DNA of 64,000 nt, taken from Mucilaginibacter agri (lineage in GTDB: Bacteria > Bacteroidota > Bacteroidia > Sphingobacteriales > Sphingobacteriaceae). Made by a program: the position numbers and the translations under genes. This document shows positions 52,295-61,345 of this stretch, in pieces; the stretch's first letter is position 1, and every line of letters starts with the position of its first letter. A model generated the notes under the pieces. That model was not told the origin of the DNA. It saw nothing but the letters and a program-made list of their open reading frames with translations, and did no database searches. The stretch is from the NCBI RefSeq assembly GCF_009928685.1, contig NZ_WWEO01000040.1, positions 1-64,000 of the forward strand. Reading direction: 5' to 3'.

Positions 52295-52940
52295 ATGAAA
52301 GTCAATATCTTATATATCGTTATCTGTTTGTTCTTTTTAAGCTGTTCGGATAGGAATAAAAAAGAAAGAAAGTCTATTGGTTAAACCGGCATTGTCAGAA
52401 CGCAACTTGAGTTATAATGGTTCTTTCGATAATCTTGTATGGATTACGAGGAAGAGCCTCCGAATATCTCAAATTACAAGGAAAGGAGACACTTTAAGTT
52501 TAGTGATAATGAACAGAACTGTTTATTATCCATTTGGAAAAATTAGGGATGTAGATAGTCTTAAAATGCTAAACGCCCAATTGACTTTGACTAAAGAAAT
52601 AGCTAAAGATCCGTCGCTTAATTCGTACGAATTAATGAGACTGGCCTATAAGAATAGCTTTATTAAATTCTTTAAAAGAAGCGATACCGGTTTTTTTGAA
52701 ATAGTGTCAGCAAGAATGTCTGATAAAGAAATAACGCTTCCTAATTATGTTCATATTGGAATGGCGCTTGAAGATTTTCTCGATTTATATTTTGAAAAAA
52801 ATATAAATCGTTATACGCAAAAAATAAGCACCGTGCAACTGATATCAGGGGTAGACGGAATATGGCAATATTATCATTTCAAAAACGGAGTTTTGTCATC
52901 AATTAATTTTAACAGCGACTACACATTCAACAAAGACTAA
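52295..52940 (+). pseudogene. Frameshifted lipoprotein of unknown function
   Basis: The ATG at 52295 opens a lipoprotein signal peptide (FFLSC, Cys17) that stops at 52382-52384, while the remaining ~180 residues continue in another frame from within the overlap (LSERNLSYNGSFDNLVW onward to TAA at 52938). One indel in the A-rich run near 52356-52370 would join them. Family not recognised. It may be a true pseudogene, a phase-variable gene or a sequencing error. Confidence 0.5.
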
Positions 52941-53068
52941 GATATAAGGCTCCCTTGTGGAAAAAGAGTAGGTCTTATAACATGTAATCGGCCACAAGTA
53001 GGACGCTTGCGGTAGCCGGGAGATAAAACTATAACAACTGTGTTGAGAAAGTTGAAAGACAATGGAGT

Positions 53069-53461
53069 ATGGCTATGATTTATAAGACAATATTGTTACT
53101 GTCGATTTGGATGATTGACTTAGAAGGCAATAATGAAAAAGCATGTAAAGTATTTAATGACAATTTAACCATTATTAAACAGCGTATAAAGCATGACAAA
53201 AATGTGAATGCTGCTAAAGTGAACGGGGCGATTATGTTTTTCGAAGAACTTACGAGTATAAATTCGCAATCAACCGGCAATTATTATGGCCGTTTTTATC
53301 CTACAACTTCCGATTACAATAATTGGATGAAGTGGTATAAGAAAAATAGACAAAACCTCATTTGGGACGATAAGTTGGATAGAGTTCGCTTGAAACCTAA
53401 ATTTACAACATGCTCAAAGTCCTCTGCGAGAGACCCTGAGGAAACTATAATAAGAAATTAA
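53069..53461 (+). CDS. Unrecognised small protein
   Basis: 130 residues, starting at 53069 or 53075. The N-terminus is moderately hydrophobic (IYKTILLLSIWMI), perhaps a weak signal. The middle reads GNYYGRFYPTTSDYNNWMKW, then YKKNRQNLIWDDK, a pattern I have seen in uncharacterised Bacteroidota proteins. Base composition is AT-richer than nearby glycosidase genes, hinting at recent arrival. A second small frame follows after 4 nt. Confidence 0.45.
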   Translation: MAMIYKTILLLSIWMIDLEGNNEKACKVFNDNLTIIKQRIKHDKNVNAAKVNGAIMFFEELTSINSQSTGNYYGRFYPTTSDYNNWMKWYKKNRQNLIWDDKLDRVRLKPKFTTCSKSSARDPEETIIRN

Positions 53462-53465
53462 ACCA

Positions 53466-53714
53466 ATGATATATTTCTGCTCATTATTGTTGCTTAACTT
53501 GTTATTAATCAATTCTATAAAGGAAGTTAAAAGTGATAGTGGTAAAAAATTAAAACTGAATGCAACGGTTAATGCTACCGAATCTTTTGATCTGTTTCTT
53601 GAAAAGTTTAAAACTCAAAAGCCTGTTCAACTTAATTGGATTATATTCCCTTTAAAAGCTGTTTCCAAGTCTGAGGATAGGTGGAAAATGGTGGTTAATA
53701 GGAATTACCGATGA
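53466..53714 (+). CDS. Unrecognised small exported protein, possibly truncated
   Basis: 82 residues with a signal-like N-terminus (FCSLLLLNLLLINS), then FDLFLEKFKTQKPVQLNWII and FPLKAVSK, loosely similar to the start of DUF4348-type domains. It stops early relative to such domains, so it could be a truncated relative. Only 4 nt separate it from the gene upstream, so they are probably co-expressed. Confidence 0.35.
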   Translation: MIYFCSLLLLNLLLINSIKEVKSDSGKKLKLNATVNATESFDLFLEKFKTQKPVQLNWIIFPLKAVSKSEDRWKMVVNRNYR

Positions 53715-54097
53715 TTCTGACTAGAATTTAAGATCTCATCATGGTCGCTCCCCAATCTGGCGCAAGTATGCCGCGTTAGGTTTGAAGGCAGAGTACTTGT
53801 GCCTTTATAAGCGATATTTATTTAACTGTTTATCGTATAGGCGCAAGAACCGTTGCTAGTGCCTCCCATCGCTGGCGCGTGTGCTCAAGTCCTGTCAACA
53901 AAGCTTTCTTCCACCGTACAATTACGCATAATTAAATCCCGGTAGTTTTACGCTTCCCTGGCGTGTTGGTTTGCTGCAACTTTGTATTGTCAGTTCGAAA
54001 CAACCGGTTGAGCAGCTCAGGTTTAAACCGACAAAGGAAAGACCCCAAATTCCTGAACTAGAGGGGATAATTTTATGAACCTTAAAAACCTACAACT
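53715..54097. other. Non-coding stretch before the lectin gene
   Basis: No credible gene in 383 nt. Two short similar stretches, ATCTGGCGCAAGT (around 53756) and TCGCTGGCGCGTGT (around 53869), may be decayed repeats. The final part, TAGAGGGGATAA, gives a purine-rich patch about 25-40 nt before the lectin ATG. I see no clear TAnnTTTG promoter; CAACTTTG (around 53968) misses by one base. Confidence 0.4.
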
Positions 54098-54460
54098 ATG
54101 TCAGCATTTGTTCCTGGTGGAAGTTACACCAAAACCTCAAACAACATCAAAAGTACACTGTACTGCAATTCAAAAAAACGCGATCAGGCCAGCATCCCAG
54201 CCGGTATGGATTTAACCAGCCTTAGCCAGGCTAATATCGAAAACCTGGATGGTTTTCTGGTAAATAACCCTGGCAACGGTGGCAGCAACGGTTATGTACC
54301 GGGCGGCAGCTATACCATTACTTCAAGCGGCGAAGTGGTTATCTTATCGGCAAATTGCCAAAAGAGAGACCAAAGCTGGCAATATTCAACGTTGGATATT
54401 ACGCATCTGCCTGTTGGCAAAACGCTGTCAAATATTGATGGTGTGTTAACGGTAGACTAA
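54098..54460 (+). CDS. Cyanovirin-N-homology (CVNH) lectin-like protein
   Basis: 120 residues in two homologous halves: about 4-55 (FVPGGSYTKTS ... ENLDGFLV) and 66-119 (YVPGGSYTITS ... NIDGVLTV). The halves share the order GSYTxTS, a Cys (Cys23, Cys87), KKRDQ or QKRDQS, an alternating beta stretch and NxDG near the end, as in cyanovirin-N repeats that bind oligomannose. Unlike cyanovirin, the first Cys of each repeat disulfide is missing (Thr/Ser instead). No signal peptide. A terminator follows. Confidence 0.7.
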   Translation: MSAFVPGGSYTKTSNNIKSTLYCNSKKRDQASIPAGMDLTSLSQANIENLDGFLVNNPGNGGSNGYVPGGSYTITSSGEVVILSANCQKRDQSWQYSTLDITHLPVGKTLSNIDGVLTVD

Positions 54461-54504
54461 TATCTAAAGCGTTTACGCAACATAGCCTAAACCGTTATTG
54501 ATAC

Positions 54505-54558
54505 AAATCCCTGATAAATTGGCCCGGATTCCGGATCCGGTATATCAGGGATTTTTTT
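54505..54558 (+). terminator. Terminator of the lectin gene
   Basis: AAATCCCTGATA (54505-54516) pairs with TATCAGGGATTT (54543-54554) and is followed by T residues. The loop contains the palindrome CCGGATTCCGGATCCGG region, which can pair further. Confidence 0.65.
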
Positions 54559-54560
54559 AG

Positions 54561-54854
54561 GTTTTAACGGTAGAAACTTGCGGCAAGCCAATCGATTGGT
54601 TTTTTCAAGATCTTCCTTATTATAGTAACATCAGTCAGAGACAATTACGGTCGGATACACATTTCTCTACACAGTAATGTGTGCCAATTTCTGTTAGTGC
54701 CAAAAAACTAGTCCTAAATTAAGGTGTGATTTCTGGGTCTGTGTTAAAATGAGGCACTTTAACGAGGAGTTGGGATAAAAGGTTACATATTGTTCTCGTG
54801 CTTAATAGTATTTATTATTATTTTTATAGCAACTATTTTAAATGCCCAAACTTT
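54561..54854. other. AT-rich gap with no recognised gene
   Basis: About 290 nt between the lectin terminator and the next start. I see no convincing gene or promoter; an upstream in-frame ATG at 54798 would extend the next gene by 19 residues lacking normal coding character. Confidence 0.4.
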
Positions 54855-55160
54855 ATGAAATCTCCTTTACTTATCATTCTATTATTAGGCGCATTCTGTG
54901 CCCAGGCAAAGTCTAAGACAGACAGCACCGCTGTTGCCACTACTAATCCCGTTAACAAAGCAGATACTGTTGCATGCTGGTTTAAAGAGCTTAAGTTATC
55001 CCGTTATTCTTACGGCTGGTTCCGTCGCTCACAAGATAGTACCTACAAAGAGGTATGGCAGCATGGCTACATGGTTAAAGCTCCAACCGTTGCTTACTTA
55101 TACGCCGACAAAAAAACACCTGTAAAAAATAAGGTGGTTAATAGTTTCGAGCGTAAGTAG
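54855..55160 (+). CDS. Unrecognised small exported protein
   Basis: 101 residues with a clear signal peptide (MKSPLLIILLLGAFCAQAKS). The mature part is Lys/Tyr/Trp-rich (CWFKELKLSRYSYGWFRRSQ) and contains a single Cys. No family recognised. The upstream ATG at 54798 is rejected because the signal peptide should begin the protein. Confidence 0.5.
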   Translation: MKSPLLIILLLGAFCAQAKSKTDSTAVATTNPVNKADTVACWFKELKLSRYSYGWFRRSQDSTYKEVWQHGYMVKAPTVAYLYADKKTPVKNKVVNSFERK

Positions 55161-55365
55161 TAAATAAAATACTCAGCAAATTTATTAGTATACAACCCGT
55201 AGTTGCTTTTAAAATAAGTAAGGGTGTATGTTATTGCCCAGTGTAACAGGGAGTAACGCTTTGGGCATAGTACGTTCAAAATGTTACAGTAATTAGCTTA
55301 AATATGTGTTTTTATAATTCGTATTTATTTATAGACTTGTAAAACTAATTATTAAGGCTTTTTTT

Positions 55366-56082
55366 ATGCAGAGATATACCGGTCAGAAAAGATTACTAGT
55401 GGCTGTAGATTGTATTGTTTTTGGCTTCGACGGCCAGAGTATCAAATTATTGCTGGTAAAACGGTCTATCGAACCTTATAAAAATAAATGGAGCCTGATG
55501 GGCGGTTTTATGCAGCCCGATGAAACGCCCGATGACGCAGCTAACCGGGTGCTCGAATACCGTACCGGCCTTAAAAATGTATATCTGGAGCAACTGCATG
55601 TGTTTGGCTCGCCAGATCGCGACCCGGTAGAACGCACCCTGTCAATTGCCTACTTTGCTCTAATTGACATTAATAAGTACGAGCAACAACTGGTCGACGA
55701 GTTCCACGCCGAATGGATTGAGATCAAAGACTTACCCGAGTTGATATTTGACCATGGTGATATGGTGCGTATGGCTAAAAAGCAATTGCGTTATAAGGCC
55801 GCTTTGCATCCTATATTGTTCCACCTGCTCCCAGAGCGTTTTACCATACCACAGCTTCAGGCGCTTTACGAAGGTATTTTCCAGGCCGAATTTGACGATC
55901 GCAACTTTAGCCGCAAAGTGCTGTCTACCGGCTTGCTTGTTAAGCTGCCCGAAAAGGATAAACAATCCTCAAAAAAAGGGGCATTTTATTACCGCCTCAA
56001 TCAAACAGAGTATCTCGAAAATTTCGATTCATTCTTAAACTTTGTCCCTAATCCGGATAAGTTGCTTACCGAGAACCTGTAA
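55366..56082 (+). CDS. Nudix-domain transcriptional regulator (NrtR/AraR-like)
   Basis: 238 residues. A Nudix fold at about 10-140 contains a degenerate Nudix box (GGFMQPDETPDDAANRVLEY, then RTGL) in which the catalytic REXXEE pattern is broken (VLEY), so hydrolysis is unlikely. The C-terminal part (LPERFTIPQLQALYEGIF, then NFSRKVLSTGLL) is a winged-helix DNA-binding module. This is the layout of NrtR and of Bacteroidota Nudix-type sugar regulators. It might control nearby carbohydrate genes; ligand unknown. Confidence 0.75.
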   Translation: MQRYTGQKRLLVAVDCIVFGFDGQSIKLLLVKRSIEPYKNKWSLMGGFMQPDETPDDAANRVLEYRTGLKNVYLEQLHVFGSPDRDPVERTLSIAYFALIDINKYEQQLVDEFHAEWIEIKDLPELIFDHGDMVRMAKKQLRYKAALHPILFHLLPERFTIPQLQALYEGIFQAEFDDRNFSRKVLSTGLLVKLPEKDKQSSKKGAFYYRLNQTEYLENFDSFLNFVPNPDKLLTENL

Positions 56083-56097
56083 TTAGCGCATTTGTTA

Positions 56098-58233
56098 TTA
56101 AGCCAGATTTTTAGGTAGTTTGATTAAAAAGCTGGTTCCTTCGCATGGTTTGGATACCACTTCGATACTACCTTCATGTTTTTCGATAATACCGAATACA
56201 ATGGAGAGCCCCAATCCAGTGCCCTCGCCGACTTCTTTGGTGGTAAAAAACGGATCGAAAATGCGTTGTTTAACATCGTCGGTCATCCCTCCGCCAGTGT
56301 CGGTAATCTCTATGCTGATGTACTCTGCATGGTCATTAGTAATAATAGAGATAGTCTCATTATAATGTTCGGGCTTACTCTTAATGGCTTGTATGGCGTT
56401 GGTAATAACGTTAATAAGTACCTGTCCAATTTTACCCGGATAGCAGTTGATAGGAGGGAGCCGGTTTAAAACCGGCGTTACCGAAATGTAAGTAGGGGTT
56501 GTGTTTCGTAAAATAACCAGTGCATTAAGTATCGCTTTATTGATATCGGCCATTTTAAGGCTTTGCGAATCTGTGCGGCTAAAGGTGCGTAGGCTATCTA
56601 CAATTTCTGATGTTCTGTTTGCACCTTCTTCAATACCTTCCAATAAGGTTAATATCTCTTCTTGTATATATTTGATATCTATTTGCTCGCGGTACTCTAT
56701 TATCTGATCTAATAATGCTTTGTTTAATGGATCTCGCTCAAAGTCCCTGTATTTCTCAATCAAGTTAAAAACTTCCAGAAAGTCCATTCGGAGGGGCTTT
56801 ACATTAGAACTTACAAAGTTAATGGGGTTGTTTATTTCGTGGGCAATGCCTGCAGTCAATTGACCCAATGAAGCCATCTTTTCAGTTTCTACCAGCTGTT
56901 TCTGCGCTGCTTTCTGATGTTCAATGCTTTTAGAAAGGTTTTGGTTGCTTTCAATCAGTTCGCGGGTACGGGCATTTACCATGTTTTCGAGTATGAGGTT
57001 TTGCTCGGTTATCAGCTTCTCATTCTCCAGCGCAATGGTGAGGGCCGCAAGTTGTGACTCATTTTTCTGCTGACGATAAAAGTTGATCTTGTCTGCCAGG
57101 GCCACAGAAAATAAAATAAGTTCAAGAGCCGAAGCGTACAGTATGATATTGCCGGTAAAGTTATCGTAAGTAATTAAACCCTGATTGCGGGCGATAGAAA
57201 GGATAATAGAAATGAAAAATAGCGTCCACCCGATTAGAAAGTATTTTGCCGGTTTAAAGCCCTTTAAATAAAGTGCAATGCCAATACTTATTAACGCTAT
57301 CGAAATAACAAAAGCACTTATGCTGATAAGGTTATAAGCGATGTGTGTGTAGCCCAGTATAATGCAGATTAGCGCCGCCGTATAAAGCAAATACAACGAC
57401 CAGTAAAATTTGTGCGATTTTTTGCCATTTTGTTTGATCTGCAAAAACTCGTAAACAAAGAGCAATATAGAGTACCCAAAAAGAACCCGGCATATTGGTA
57501 TAACCATAGTGTTGATTATAGTTTTATCGCCCGATATAAGATTGGTGCCATAGCCCCTCAGTAGCATCTGATTAAGCCCTAAAAAGATAATATACAGCAC
57601 ATAATACAGGTAGCTACGGTCTTTTACTATCAATAACAGCATAAGGTTATATACCGCCATAATGGCAATAATCCCTATAAAGCCACCCATGGCCAGCGTT
57701 TGGCTGCTGGTGCTTTGCAAAAATTCGTTAGCGCTGTATACGTGTATAGGTATAACTGTATTTGAGTTGCTTTGTACCCGCAGGTAAATAGTACGGGCCG
57801 AGTCGGGCAAAATAGAGCAATTTATATGGATGAGATTTTGCGATACATGCCTTAGGTTTGTATGCGGGAAATCTGAAAAAAGGTGTACTATTTTATTGTT
57901 ACCGGCGTCTTTATAATAGAGATCGAAATTATCAATAACACTACTGGTGATCGTAATTGGCAGAAAGGGTTGGTTGGTTTTGTTTTTTATCGTGATTTTA
58001 AGCCAGATAGCCTTAGTTGTGTAATTAATAAAAGGCAACGTTTGCGTTGTAGTATGAAAGTTGGGGTTATTAATAATATTATCTATTTTGATGGTGCCAT
58101 CTGAGTCTTCGAGAAGTTTATAATAGGTATTGGTAATAAACTTTGAGCCGTCTTCTTTAACCGTCAGTGTATCAATGGCGTAGGCTGAAAAACCTTGGAT
58201 AGCAATAAATAAAAAAACTAAAATGGCTTTCAT
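56098..58233 (-). CDS. 7TMR-DISM sensor histidine kinase
   Basis: 711 residues: signal peptide, periplasmic 7TMR-DISM extracellular domain (about 25-180), seven membrane segments (about 185-390), coiled coil, then HisKA with phospho-acceptor His465 in GIAHEINNP. The HATPase domain has ITNAIQAIKS, DTGGGM and GEGTGLGLSIV. The periplasmic domain probably binds a carbohydrate or other small ligand. The nearby receiver-only regulator at 58355 is divergent and may be its partner. Confidence 0.9.
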   Translation of the reverse strand: MKAILVFLFIAIQGFSAYAIDTLTVKEDGSKFITNTYYKLLEDSDGTIKIDNIINNPNFHTTTQTLPFINYTTKAIWLKITIKNKTNQPFLPITITSSVIDNFDLYYKDAGNNKIVHLFSDFPHTNLRHVSQNLIHINCSILPDSARTIYLRVQSNSNTVIPIHVYSANEFLQSTSSQTLAMGGFIGIIAIMAVYNLMLLLIVKDRSYLYYVLYIIFLGLNQMLLRGYGTNLISGDKTIINTMVIPICRVLFGYSILLFVYEFLQIKQNGKKSHKFYWSLYLLYTAALICIILGYTHIAYNLISISAFVISIALISIGIALYLKGFKPAKYFLIGWTLFFISIILSIARNQGLITYDNFTGNIILYASALELILFSVALADKINFYRQQKNESQLAALTIALENEKLITEQNLILENMVNARTRELIESNQNLSKSIEHQKAAQKQLVETEKMASLGQLTAGIAHEINNPINFVSSNVKPLRMDFLEVFNLIEKYRDFERDPLNKALLDQIIEYREQIDIKYIQEEILTLLEGIEEGANRTSEIVDSLRTFSRTDSQSLKMADINKAILNALVILRNTTPTYISVTPVLNRLPPINCYPGKIGQVLINVITNAIQAIKSKPEHYNETISIITNDHAEYISIEITDTGGGMTDDVKQRIFDPFFTTKEVGEGTGLGLSIVFGIIEKHEGSIEVVSKPCEGTSFLIKLPKNLA

Positions 58234-58354
58234 TTCTTATAGTAACGGAAAGGAATTTCTTGGGCGATGTATGGCTGTGCGCTATAAAAATAAAATAAAT
58301 ACTGTTTTAATTTATAAAAAGCTCCAGATTTGTAATCTAAACAACTAATCATAT

Positions 58355-58801
58355 ATGCAATACGGCGTATTATATGTCGATGACGAAATAAATAACCTAA
58401 ACAGCTTTAAAGCTGCTTTCAGGCGCGATTTTACAATTTTTACTGCCCAGTCTGCCAAAGAAGGGCGTAAGATATTGGATAATAATGAAATCGGGGTAAT
58501 CATTACCGACCAGCGCATGCCTACTATGACAGGCATCGAATTTTTGGAATCTATTTTGCCGGTATATCCAGATACCATCCGCATTTTGCTAACTGGCTTT
58601 GCCGATATTAATGCCGTAATGGATGCCATTAACCGTGGCCAGGTTTATAAATACCTGGTAAAACCATGGCACAACGAAGAGCTAAAAATGTACATCCAAA
58701 ACGCGCTCGAGATTTATCACCTGCGCCGGGAGAACAAAGAGCTTGCCCAAAAGCTAAAGCAAGCCAATATAGAACTCGAAAACCTGCTTAAATCGCAGTA
58801 A
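58355..58801 (+). CDS. Receiver-only response regulator
   Basis: 148 residues: one receiver domain with phospho-acceptor Asp52 (IITDQRMP), the acidic pair VDDE and the Lys of LVKPW near the end, followed by a coiled-coil tail (REN KEL AQKLK repeat pattern). No DNA-binding or enzymatic domain, so it signals by protein contacts. It lies divergent from the histidine kinase gene, which is likely to phosphorylate it. Confidence 0.88.
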   Translation: MQYGVLYVDDEINNLNSFKAAFRRDFTIFTAQSAKEGRKILDNNEIGVIITDQRMPTMTGIEFLESILPVYPDTIRILLTGFADINAVMDAINRGQVYKYLVKPWHNEELKMYIQNALEIYHLRRENKELAQKLKQANIELENLLKSQ

Positions 58802-58802
58802 A

Positions 58803-58838
58803 CAAAAGAGGCTTCCTGAATGGAAGCCTCTTTTGTTA
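58803..58838 (+). terminator. Strong terminator after the response regulator
   Basis: ACAAAAGAGGCTTCC pairs perfectly with GGAAGCCTCTTTTGT across a 5-nt loop. It is a long stem with A and T flanks, so it can work in both directions. Confidence 0.8.
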
Positions 58839-58842
58839 TGTT

Positions 58843-58920
58843 TATAGCTTATGGTTGATAGTTCATGGCAGGAAGCTAGTAGTCCATATTTTATAACTAT
58901 GAACCATCAGCTATAAACTA
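58843..58920. repeat. Heptad-based inverted repeat
   Basis: Both arms (58843-58868 read on the minus strand, 58897-58920 on the plus strand) consist of 7-nt units of form CYATNAR: CCATGAA, CTATCAA, CCATAAG, CTATA on one side, and CTATGAA, CCATCAG, CTATAAA, CTA on the other. They lie between two transcription units, rpoN and the response regulator. Possibly a family of intergenic repeats. Confidence 0.6.
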
Positions 58921-58923
58921 CTG

Positions 58924-60399
58924 TTATACCTCTCTTCTTAGCCTCGCTACCGGGATGTTCATTTGTTCGCGGTATTTTGCTACGGTACGGCGGGCGATGT
59001 TGTAACCACGCTCTTTCAGTATTTCGGTTAGTTTTTCATCTGCAAGCGGATGGCGTTTGTCTTCACCTCCGATGCAGTCCTCCAAAATTTTCTTAACCTC
59101 TTTGTTTGATACCTCTTCACCGCTTTCGGTTTGTATCGCTTCGGAGAAGAATGATTTCAGCAGGAATGTACCATGCTCGGTTTGTACGTATTTAGAGTTA
59201 GCTACGCGCGATACGGTTGATATATCCATACCAATGCGGTCGGCAATGTCTTTTAATATCATGGGGCGAAGGTTACGCTCGTCGCCGGTTAAGAAGAAAT
59301 CGTACTGATACTGCATAATAGCATTCATGGTTTTCAGTAAGGTTTGCTGGCGCTGTTTAATGGCATCAATAAACCATTTGGCCGAGTCGAGCTTTTGTTT
59401 TACAAACTGCACGGCCTCTTTCATCTTTTTATCCTTCTGCGATGCCTTGTCGTAATGTTCAAACATGTCCATGTATGAGCGGCTTACGCGTAAGTCAGGG
59501 GCATTTTTGGCATTCAGGGTAAGTAATAGCCGCCCGTCATCATTCACAATGTGGAAATCGGGAATCACCTGCAGCTGCTTGGTGTTTACTGCATTAGAGT
59601 CGCCCGGTTTGGGGTTCAGTTTTAAGATCTCGTTAATTACGGCACGCAGTTCCTGCGATGTCATATTCAGCGAGCGCTCCAGCTTATCGTAGTGCTTACG
59701 GGTAAACTCGTCGAGGTAGTTTTGTACCACCAGGATAGCCTTTTTAACAATCGGGTCGGTAAGGTCTTTACGGCGCAGTTGCAGTAATAAGCATTCCTGC
59801 AGTGTACGTGCACCAATACCCGGAGGATCGAAAGATTGAATTACCTTCAGCATTTCTTCAACCTCTTCGTCTTCGGCCATCACGTTTTGTGAAAAAGCCA
59901 GATCGTCGGTAAGAGACATGATAGGGCGGCGCAGGTAACCATCATCATCCAAACTGCCGATGATCTGCTGGCCTATCATAAAGTCTTTATCAGACACAGG
60001 CAATAAGTCTAACTGCGCTTGCAGGCTCTCAAAAAAAGAAGTTTGTATAGCTATTGGAATTTCCTTGCGGTCATCCTCATCGTCGCCATTTTGGTCATAG
60101 CGCGATCCATAGTCGTTAACATTGTCTTCCTGTAAATAGTCGTCAATGTTAAACTCATCGTATTCGCCGCCTTCGTCATCGCTGTTATAGTTATCCTCAT
60201 CCGGATCGCGGTCGGGGTATTGTTCTTCGGGCTCGTTTAGGTTTGTTAAACTCAGATCTTCGAGTGCAGGGTTTTCCTCCAGCTCTTCTTTAATACGGGT
60301 ATCTAGTGAAACAGTGGGTACCTGTAACAATTTGATAAACTGTATTTGCTGGGGCGAAAGTTTTTGTAAAAGTTTTTGTTGAAGATTCTGTTTAAGCAT
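58924..60399 (-). CDS. rpoN: RNA polymerase sigma-54 factor RpoN
   Basis: 491 residues. Region I is Gln/Leu-rich (LQQKLLQKLSPQQIQFIKLL). An acidic middle (DPDEDNYNSDDEGGEYDEF) follows, then core-binding and DNA-binding regions, and the RpoN box ARRTVAKYREQ near the C-terminus. It directs transcription from -24/-12 promoters together with enhancer-binding proteins. The start is supported by a -7 box (TAATTTTG on the minus strand at 60413-60420). Confidence 0.95.
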   Translation of the reverse strand: MLKQNLQQKLLQKLSPQQIQFIKLLQVPTVSLDTRIKEELEENPALEDLSLTNLNEPEEQYPDRDPDEDNYNSDDEGGEYDEFNIDDYLQEDNVNDYGSRYDQNGDDEDDRKEIPIAIQTSFFESLQAQLDLLPVSDKDFMIGQQIIGSLDDDGYLRRPIMSLTDDLAFSQNVMAEDEEVEEMLKVIQSFDPPGIGARTLQECLLLQLRRKDLTDPIVKKAILVVQNYLDEFTRKHYDKLERSLNMTSQELRAVINEILKLNPKPGDSNAVNTKQLQVIPDFHIVNDDGRLLLTLNAKNAPDLRVSRSYMDMFEHYDKASQKDKKMKEAVQFVKQKLDSAKWFIDAIKQRQQTLLKTMNAIMQYQYDFFLTGDERNLRPMILKDIADRIGMDISTVSRVANSKYVQTEHGTFLLKSFFSEAIQTESGEEVSNKEVKKILEDCIGGEDKRHPLADEKLTEILKERGYNIARRTVAKYREQMNIPVARLRREV

Positions 60400-60412
60400 A
60401 ATTAGATAAAGC

Positions 60413-60420
60413 CAAAATTA
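60413..60420 (-). promoter_or_regulatory. -7 promoter element of rpoN
   Basis: The minus strand reads TAATTTTG, an exact TAnnTTTG, 13 nt before the rpoN ATG. Confidence 0.5.
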
Positions 60421-60572
60421 CATCAATTTAGTAGAATATAAAAGGGCGTATTGTTTAACGTGTGTATCAATGTGTAAACACAATACACCATAATTGTTTT
60501 GGAATTAATAGAAGTTGTGACAGTTTTTTTAAACTGATAATTATATCTTAGTGTAAATTAAAAAATTAGCTT

Positions 60573-60965
60573 ATGGGATTTGTTAAAGAGTTTAAGGAAT
60601 TTGCCGTTAAAGGCAATGTGTTAGACCTGGCAATAGCTGTGGTTATAGGTGGTGCTTTCGGTAAAATAGTAAGCTCGCTGGTAGAAGATATAATCACGCC
60701 GGCTATTTTAACACCGGCGCTTAAAGCTGCTCACTTATCCAATCTTAGCCAATTGGTAGTGCCGGGTACGGCAATTAAGTATGGCAACTTTTTATCACAG
60801 GTAATCTCGTTTTTTATCGTAGCCCTTTCATTATTTGTTATAATTACGGCTATAAATCGTTTCAAGAAAAAAGAAGCAGTAGCGCCAACTGTTGCACCTC
60901 CACCTACTGCAGAAGAAACGTTATTAACGGAGATAAGAGACCTTTTGGCCAAAAAAAGCGTTTAA
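60573..60965 (+). CDS. mscL: Large-conductance mechanosensitive channel MscL
   Basis: 130 residues with the MscL pattern: amphipathic start (MGFVKEFKEFAVKGNVLD), first membrane helix with LAIAVVIGGAFGKIVSSLV, a second helix (VISFFIVALSLFVIITAINR) and a helical C-terminus (EETLLTEIRDLLAK). It opens under membrane tension to release osmolytes. Chromosomal housekeeping gene. Confidence 0.95.
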   Translation: MGFVKEFKEFAVKGNVLDLAIAVVIGGAFGKIVSSLVEDIITPAILTPALKAAHLSNLSQLVVPGTAIKYGNFLSQVISFFIVALSLFVIITAINRFKKKEAVAPTVAPPPTAEETLLTEIRDLLAKKSV

Positions 60966-61038
60966 ATACGTATATTTGTGTGTTTAATTGCTTGTTGAGC
61001 GCATAACTGCAAATGTTAATAAATTGTTTATGCATCTA

Positions 61039-61069
61039 TTTGAAAAACAAAAATTAAACAGTAGATTTG
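61039..61069 (+). promoter_or_regulatory. Promoter of rpmH
   Basis: TTTG at 61039-61042 and TAGATTTG at 61062-61069, separated by 19 nt, exactly fit the Bacteroidota vegetative promoter. The rpmH ATG is at 61113. Confidence 0.7.
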
Positions 61070-61112
61070 CACTCTTATTTTTTAAAGCAACGAATACAAC
61101 AATAATACAGTT

Positions 61113-61271
61113 ATGAAAAGAACGTTTCAGCCTTCTCAGCGTAAAAGAAGAAATAAACACGGTTTCCGTGAGCGTATGTCAACTGCTAACGGCAGAAGAA
61201 TTTTAGCTGCAAGAAGAGCTAAAGGCAGAAAAAGATTAAGCGTATCTGACGAAAAACGTCACAAAGCATAG
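61113..61271 (+). CDS. rpmH: 50S ribosomal protein L34
   Basis: 52 residues beginning [20 protein letters not shown] and including [20 protein letters not shown], the invariant L34 signature. Very basic. It precedes rnpA in the usual bacterial order. Confidence 0.97.
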   Translation: MKRTFQPSQRKRRNKHGFRERMSTANGRRILAARRAKGRKRLSVSDEKRHKA

Positions 61272-61345
61272 TTTTTAGGTTGCTTTCTTCCGTAACTGGG
61301 TTTGAACCGGTTATTAATTTAAGTTCGGTTCAATAGTTAAGCAAC

